Assembly (NCBI RefSeq): GCF_900249755.1
Contig: NZ_LT976854.1
Location: 2,084,927-2,148,926, forward strand
From: Cupriavidus taiwanensis
GTDB lineage: Bacteria; Pseudomonadota; Gammaproteobacteria; Burkholderiales; Burkholderiaceae
DNA length: 64,000 nucleotides
Direction of reading: 5' to 3'
Shown here: in pieces, positions 60,814 to 64,000 of the stretch
How the letters are laid out: each line of letters opens with the position of its first letter
Numbering within the stretch: position 1 is the first letter of the stretch
Notes under the pieces: model-generated
Told to the model about the DNA's origin: nothing
Database searches by the model: none
Seen by the model: the letters and a program-made list of their open reading frames with translations, nothing else
Position numbers and translations under genes: made by a program

Positions 60814-61977
60814 ATGCTGCATCGCGCCCTGGAGGGAATCCGGGTCCTGGATTTGTCGCGCATCCTGGCCGGTCCCTGGTGTACCCAGAACCTGGCCGAC
60901 CTGGGCGCCGAGGTGACCAAGGTCGAACACCCCGAACGCGGCGACGATACCCGCGGCTGGGGGCCGCCGTATCTCGATGCCCCGGCCGGTACCGAAGGCG
61001 ATCCGCGCCTGTCCGGCTACTTCATCTGCTGCAACCGCGGCAAGCGCTCGGTCACGATCGACTACGGCACGGCCGAGGGCGCCGCGCAGGTGCGCGAGCT
61101 GGCGCGCCAGGCCGACGTGCTGGTCGAGAACTACAAGGTCGGCACGCTGCGCCGCTACGGGCTGGACTACGACACGCTCAAGGCAATCAACCCGCGCCTG
61201 GTCTACCTGTCGATCACCGGCTTCGGCCAGAGCGGGCCGATGGCGGACAAACCCGGCTACGACTACGTGTTCCAGGGCATGGGCGGGCTGATGAGCTACA
61301 CCGGCCAGCCCGACGGCACGCCCGGCGCCGGCCCGCTGCGCACCGGCGTGGCCGTGGTCGACCTGTCCACCGGCATGTATGCCACCTCGGCGGTGCTGGC
61401 CGCGCTGTACCAGCGCCAGGCCACCGGCGCGGGCGCGCATCTGGATATCGCGCTGCTCGACGTCGCGGTGGCGATGAACGCCAACCAGGCCGCCAACTAC
61501 CTGGTGTCGGGCCAGAACCCGCAGCGCAGCGGCAACGCCCACCCCAACTGCGCCCCCTATGAAGTATTCCGCTGCGCCGACGGCCACCTGATCCTGGCGA
61601 TCGGCAACGACAGCCAGTTCGCGCGCTTCTGCGCCGTGGCCGGCATCCCGGCGCTGGCGCAGGACCCGCGCTACGCCACCAATTCCGCGCGCATCGAACA
61701 CCTGGACGCACTGCGCGCCCGGCTGACCGCGCTCTTCCCCACGCGCACCCGTGCCGCCTGGACCGAGGCCTTCGATGCCGCCGGCGTGCCCTGGGGCCCG
61801 ATCCACACCATGGACGAAGTCTTCGCCCATCCGCAGGTGCAGCACCGCCGGCTGATGCAGGTGGCTCAGCACCCGGTGATGGGGCGCGTGCCGATGGTGC
61901 GCAACCCGATGCTGGCCGGGCACGAGGGCCCGCCGGCAGCGCCGCCGCTGCTGGGCGAACACAGCCCGCCGCGCTGA
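60814..61977 (+). CDS. CaiB/BaiF family CoA-transferase
   Basis: 387-aa class III CoA-transferase. GIRVLDLSRILAGPWCTQNLADLGAEVTKVE (in parts: LAGPWCTQNLADLGAEVTKVE) begins the protein, ENYKVGTLRRYGLDY follows, and Asp183 in VVDLSTGMYA is at the catalytic position. The ATG at 60814 (after GGAGTCGTC) is used; the longer frame upstream has no match. First gene of an operon with a Bug protein and an enoyl-CoA hydratase, which suggests activation and hydration of an imported acid. It differs clearly from the CoA-transferase at 9562-10725. Confidence 0.9.
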   Translation: MLHRALEGIRVLDLSRILAGPWCTQNLADLGAEVTKVEHPERGDDTRGWGPPYLDAPAGTEGDPRLSGYFICCNRGKRSVTIDYGTAEGAAQVRELARQADVLVENYKVGTLRRYGLDYDTLKAINPRLVYLSITGFGQSGPMADKPGYDYVFQGMGGLMSYTGQPDGTPGAGPLRTGVAVVDLSTGMYATSAVLAALYQRQATGAGAHLDIALLDVAVAMNANQAANYLVSGQNPQRSGNAHPNCAPYEVFRCADGHLILAIGNDSQFARFCAVAGIPALAQDPRYATNSARIEHLDALRARLTALFPTRTRAAWTEAFDAAGVPWGPIHTMDEVFAHPQVQHRRLMQVAQHPVMGRVPMVRNPMLAGHEGPPAAPPLLGEHSPPR

Positions 61978-62031
61978 CCTGCCCCGGACCCGTCACCCCA
62001 TACCGATAACCCTGACACGGAGACACCCACC

Positions 62032-62991
62032 ATGAAACCAGCCCTTATCGCCATGGCGCTGCTCGGCATCGCCGGCACCGCGCACGCCGCCTACCCCGAG
62101 CGGCCGATCAAGCTGATCGTGCCCTACGCGGCCGGCGGCACCACCGACATCATCGCCCGCATCGTCGGCACCCGCCTGGGCCCGGTGCTGGGCCAGCCGG
62201 TGGTGATCGAGAACCGCCCCGGCGCCGGCGGCGCGGTCGGCAGCGCTTACGCCGCCAAGCAGCCGGCCGACGGCTACACGCTGGTGATGGAGGTGGAAAG
62301 CTCGCACGCGGTCAACCCCAACGTCTACCTGAAGACCGCCTACGACCCGGTCAAGGACTTCGCGCCGATCAGCAACCTGGCCGACGTGCCCAACGTGCTG
62401 GTGGTCAATCCGTCCTTCCCGGCCACGGACCTGGCGTCGTTCATCAAGCTGCTCAAGGCCAACCCCGGCAAGTATTCGTTCGGCTCGTCCGGCAACGGCG
62501 GCCTCAGCCATATGAACGGGGAGCTGTTCATGAACGCCACCGGCACGCGCATGCTGCACGTGCCGTACAAGGGCCTGGGCCCGGCGCTCAACGATGCGGT
62601 GGCCGGCCAGATCCAGGTGGTGTTCGACAATATCCCGTCGTCGTCGGGGCTGATCGAGGGCGGCCGCCTGAAGCCGCTGGCGGTGGCCGCGAAGCAGCGC
62701 CTGAAGGTGCTGCCCAACGTGCCCACCTATGCCGAGGCCGGCCTGCCGGCGATGAACAACCCGTCGTGGTTCGGCCTGGGCGCGCCGGCCGGCACCCCCG
62801 CCGCCATCCTCGACCAGCTCAACGACGCCGTGCGCAAGGTGCTGGCCGAGCCGGAGGTGATCGCCGCCATCGAGAAGCAGGGCGCGATCCCGGCACCGAC
62901 CTCGCGCAAGGCCTTCGGCGACCTGATCCGTGGGCAGAACGCGCACTGGAAGCAGGTGGTCGAGGACATCCGCTTCACCAAGCTCCAGTAA
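62032..62991 (+). CDS. Bug/TctC-family periplasmic binding protein
   Basis: 319-aa orphan receptor. Signal peptide ALIAMALLGIAGTAHA precedes YPERPIKLIVPYAAGGTTDII, PVVIENRPGAGGAVGSAYAA and HVPYKGLGPALNDAVAGQIQV. GGAGACACCCACC before the ATG gives a good ribosome-binding site. It lies between the CoA-transferase and enoyl-CoA hydratase genes (gaps 54 and 29 bp), so its ligand is probably the acid that these enzymes process. Confidence 0.9.
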   Translation: MKPALIAMALLGIAGTAHAAYPERPIKLIVPYAAGGTTDIIARIVGTRLGPVLGQPVVIENRPGAGGAVGSAYAAKQPADGYTLVMEVESSHAVNPNVYLKTAYDPVKDFAPISNLADVPNVLVVNPSFPATDLASFIKLLKANPGKYSFGSSGNGGLSHMNGELFMNATGTRMLHVPYKGLGPALNDAVAGQIQVVFDNIPSSSGLIEGGRLKPLAVAAKQRLKVLPNVPTYAEAGLPAMNNPSWFGLGAPAGTPAAILDQLNDAVRKVLAEPEVIAAIEKQGAIPAPTSRKAFGDLIRGQNAHWKQVVEDIRFTKLQ

Positions 62992-63020
62992 GCAAGCTCC
63001 AGTAACCCACAAGGACCGAC

Positions 63021-63797
63021 ATGAGCACACTTCAGCAGGAACCGCACGCCGGCGTCGAGATCGACGCGCGCGGCATTGCCACCGTCACCATCCGCGAGGC
63101 GGGCTCGCTCAATATCCTGAGCACGCCGGTAATCGCCTCGCTCACGCGCGCGATCGAGGCGCTCGCCGCCAATGACGCGGTGCGCGTGCTGGTGCTGCGC
63201 GGCACCGGCGACAAGGGCTTTATCGGCGGGGCCGACATCAAGGAAATGGCCGCGCTCGACCGCGCCAGCGCCGAGGCCTTCATCAGCGGGCTGCGCCGGC
63301 TGTGCGATGCCGTGCGCCACCTGCCGGTGCCGGTGATCGCGCGCATGCCGGGCTGGTGCCTGGGCGGCGGGCTGGAGCTGGCGCTGGCGTGCGATATCCG
63401 CATCGCCGCCGACAACGCGCAGCTGGGCATGCCCGAGGTGAAGGTCGGCATCCCGTCGGTGATCCATGCCGCGCTGATGCCGCGCCTGATCGGCAACGCG
63501 CGCACCGCGTGGATGCTGCTGACGGGCGAGATCTCTGACGCCGCCGAGGCGCTGCAGTGGGGCCTGGTCAGCCGCGTAGTGCCGCTGGACGGGCTGGACC
63601 AGGAAGTCGAGCGCGTCGCCGCGCTGCTGGCGGGCTTTGGCCCGGTCGCGGTGCGCCAGCAGAAGCGCCTGCTGCGCGAGTGGGAAGACGCGCCGCTCGA
63701 CGTCTCGATCGACAACAGCGTGACCGAGTTCGGCAGCGCCTTCGACACCGGCGAGCCGCAGCAGCACATGGCCACCTTCCTGAACCGCAAGCGCTGA
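63021..63797 (+). CDS. enoyl-CoA hydratase/isomerase family protein
   Basis: 258-aa crotonase-fold enzyme. The oxyanion-hole segment GFIGGADIKEM (residues 67-77) and GWCLGGGLELALACDIRIA are present. Both glutamates of true hydratases are in place: Glu119 in LGGGLEL and Glu139 in LGMPEVKVGIPS, so hydratase activity is likely. ACAAGGA lies before the ATG. Third gene of the CoA-transferase operon; it converges on a LysR gene with a 15-bp gap. Confidence 0.9.
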   Translation: MSTLQQEPHAGVEIDARGIATVTIREAGSLNILSTPVIASLTRAIEALAANDAVRVLVLRGTGDKGFIGGADIKEMAALDRASAEAFISGLRRLCDAVRHLPVPVIARMPGWCLGGGLELALACDIRIAADNAQLGMPEVKVGIPSVIHAALMPRLIGNARTAWMLLTGEISDAAEALQWGLVSRVVPLDGLDQEVERVAALLAGFGPVAVRQQKRLLREWEDAPLDVSIDNSVTEFGSAFDTGEPQQHMATFLNRKR

Positions 63798-63812
63798 GGC
63801 AGCGGACTGCAG

Positions 63813-64000
63813 CTACGGCGCCGTGGCAGCCACGGCGCCGCCTTCGCGCGTGGCCACCACGCGCGGATCGTTGAGCAGGAACTGCGCGAACGCCTCGGCA
63901 AACGCGGGCAGCTTGCCGTCGGCGCGCACGATCAGGTTCAGCTCGCGCAAGGCCCACGGCTCGGCCAGCCGCACTCCCGCCACGCGCGCCTCGCGCAAAG
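63813..64000 (-). CDS. LysR-family regulator, C-terminal part only (runs off the window)
   Basis: The last 60 or so residues of a LysR effector domain: RVAGVRLAEPWALRELNLIVRADG (in parts), KLPAFAEAFAQFLLN. The N-terminus lies beyond 64000. It converges on the enoyl-CoA hydratase gene and may regulate that operon or one further right. A perfect hairpin overlaps its last codons. Confidence 0.75.
   Translation of the reverse strand, partial: LREARVAGVRLAEPWALRELNLIVRADGKLPAFAEAFAQFLLNDPRVVATREGGAVAATAP
63816..63840. repeat. perfect 11-bp-arm hairpin in the end of the LysR gene
   Basis: Arms CGGCGCCGTGG (63816-63826) and CCACGGCGCCG (63830-63840) around CAG, between two converging genes and overlapping the final LysR codons. 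There is no T-run; it could still act as a weak bidirectional terminator. Confidence 0.5.

Noticed and set aside
63816..63840. Classical terminator for the enoyl-CoA hydratase gene
   Set aside because: The stem is perfect, but no T-run follows on either strand; listed only as a hairpin.

Overview
The window is GC-rich DNA (roughly two-thirds G+C by eye), densely coded and rich in catabolic genes, with four orphan Bug/TctC-type periplasmic binding proteins, many LysR and AraC regulators, CaiB/BaiF CoA-transferases and REP-like hairpins. This fits a metabolically versatile betaproteobacterium of the Burkholderiales, most like Cupriavidus/Ralstonia. That placement is an inference from gene content and protein style, not from a marker gene. 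No rRNA, tRNA, CRISPR array, transposase or integrase was seen.

Layout. 1-2550: intergenic DNA with a dRS3-like palindrome, then a Fur-type box and a TonB-dependent siderophore receptor. 2600-7025: an allantoin/hydantoin unit (NCS1 permease, allantoin racemase, PuuE allantoinase, GntR regulator) with a clear promoter and candidate operators. 7072-8411: a small membrane protein, a DUF427 protein and a gamma-carbonic anhydrase. 8512-11681: operon HMG-CoA-lyase-like / CoA-transferase / Bug. 11912-15141: D-tartrate dehydratase TarD with a Bug protein and a divergent LysR. 15279-17961: LysR, SDR and a DJ-1/PfpI protein, then REP-like hairpins. 18247-20685: penicillin acylase family. 20821-25719: a leftward five-gene, probably Fur-controlled electron-transfer operon (PepSY, DUF2271, DUF4198, ApbE, flavoprotein reductase). 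25796-29315: ChrA, a chemoreceptor and a GlsB/YeaQ-type protein. 29288-33831: a large class A PBP-like protein and an aldo/keto reductase. 33915-38887: cyoABCD plus a SURF1 protein. 39056-46572: MHS-type transporter, FAD oxidoreductase plus FabG-type reductase, LysR/SGNH hydrolase pair, GST and proline iminopeptidase. 46825-49399: LysR divergent from a RidA-family/OYE pair. 49414-52458: AraC divergent from quinone oxidoreductase/TauD. 52654-58923: an AraC-centred catabolic region (Bug, DUF1289, BKACE, AraC, frameshifted porin, hydrolase remnant, MFS). 59165-60490: argG. 60814-63797: CoA-transferase, Bug, enoyl-CoA hydratase. 63813-64000: the end of a LysR gene.

The genes most worth a second look are: (i) the PepSY/DUF2271/DUF4198/ApbE/flavoreductase operon, where DUF2271 carries a Ser-Gly-Ala-Thr motif resembling an ApbE flavinylation site; (ii) the AraC/BKACE region, where the same pair of direct repeats, 21 bp apart, lies upstream of both the BKACE gene and a distant MFS gene; and (iii) a RidA-like protein with Asp in place of the catalytic Arg, translationally coupled to an Old Yellow Enzyme.

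Housekeeping genes (argG, cyo, PBP) lie between these accessory modules. Most modules consist of a regulator facing a short operon, often with a visible palindrome or direct repeat between them.
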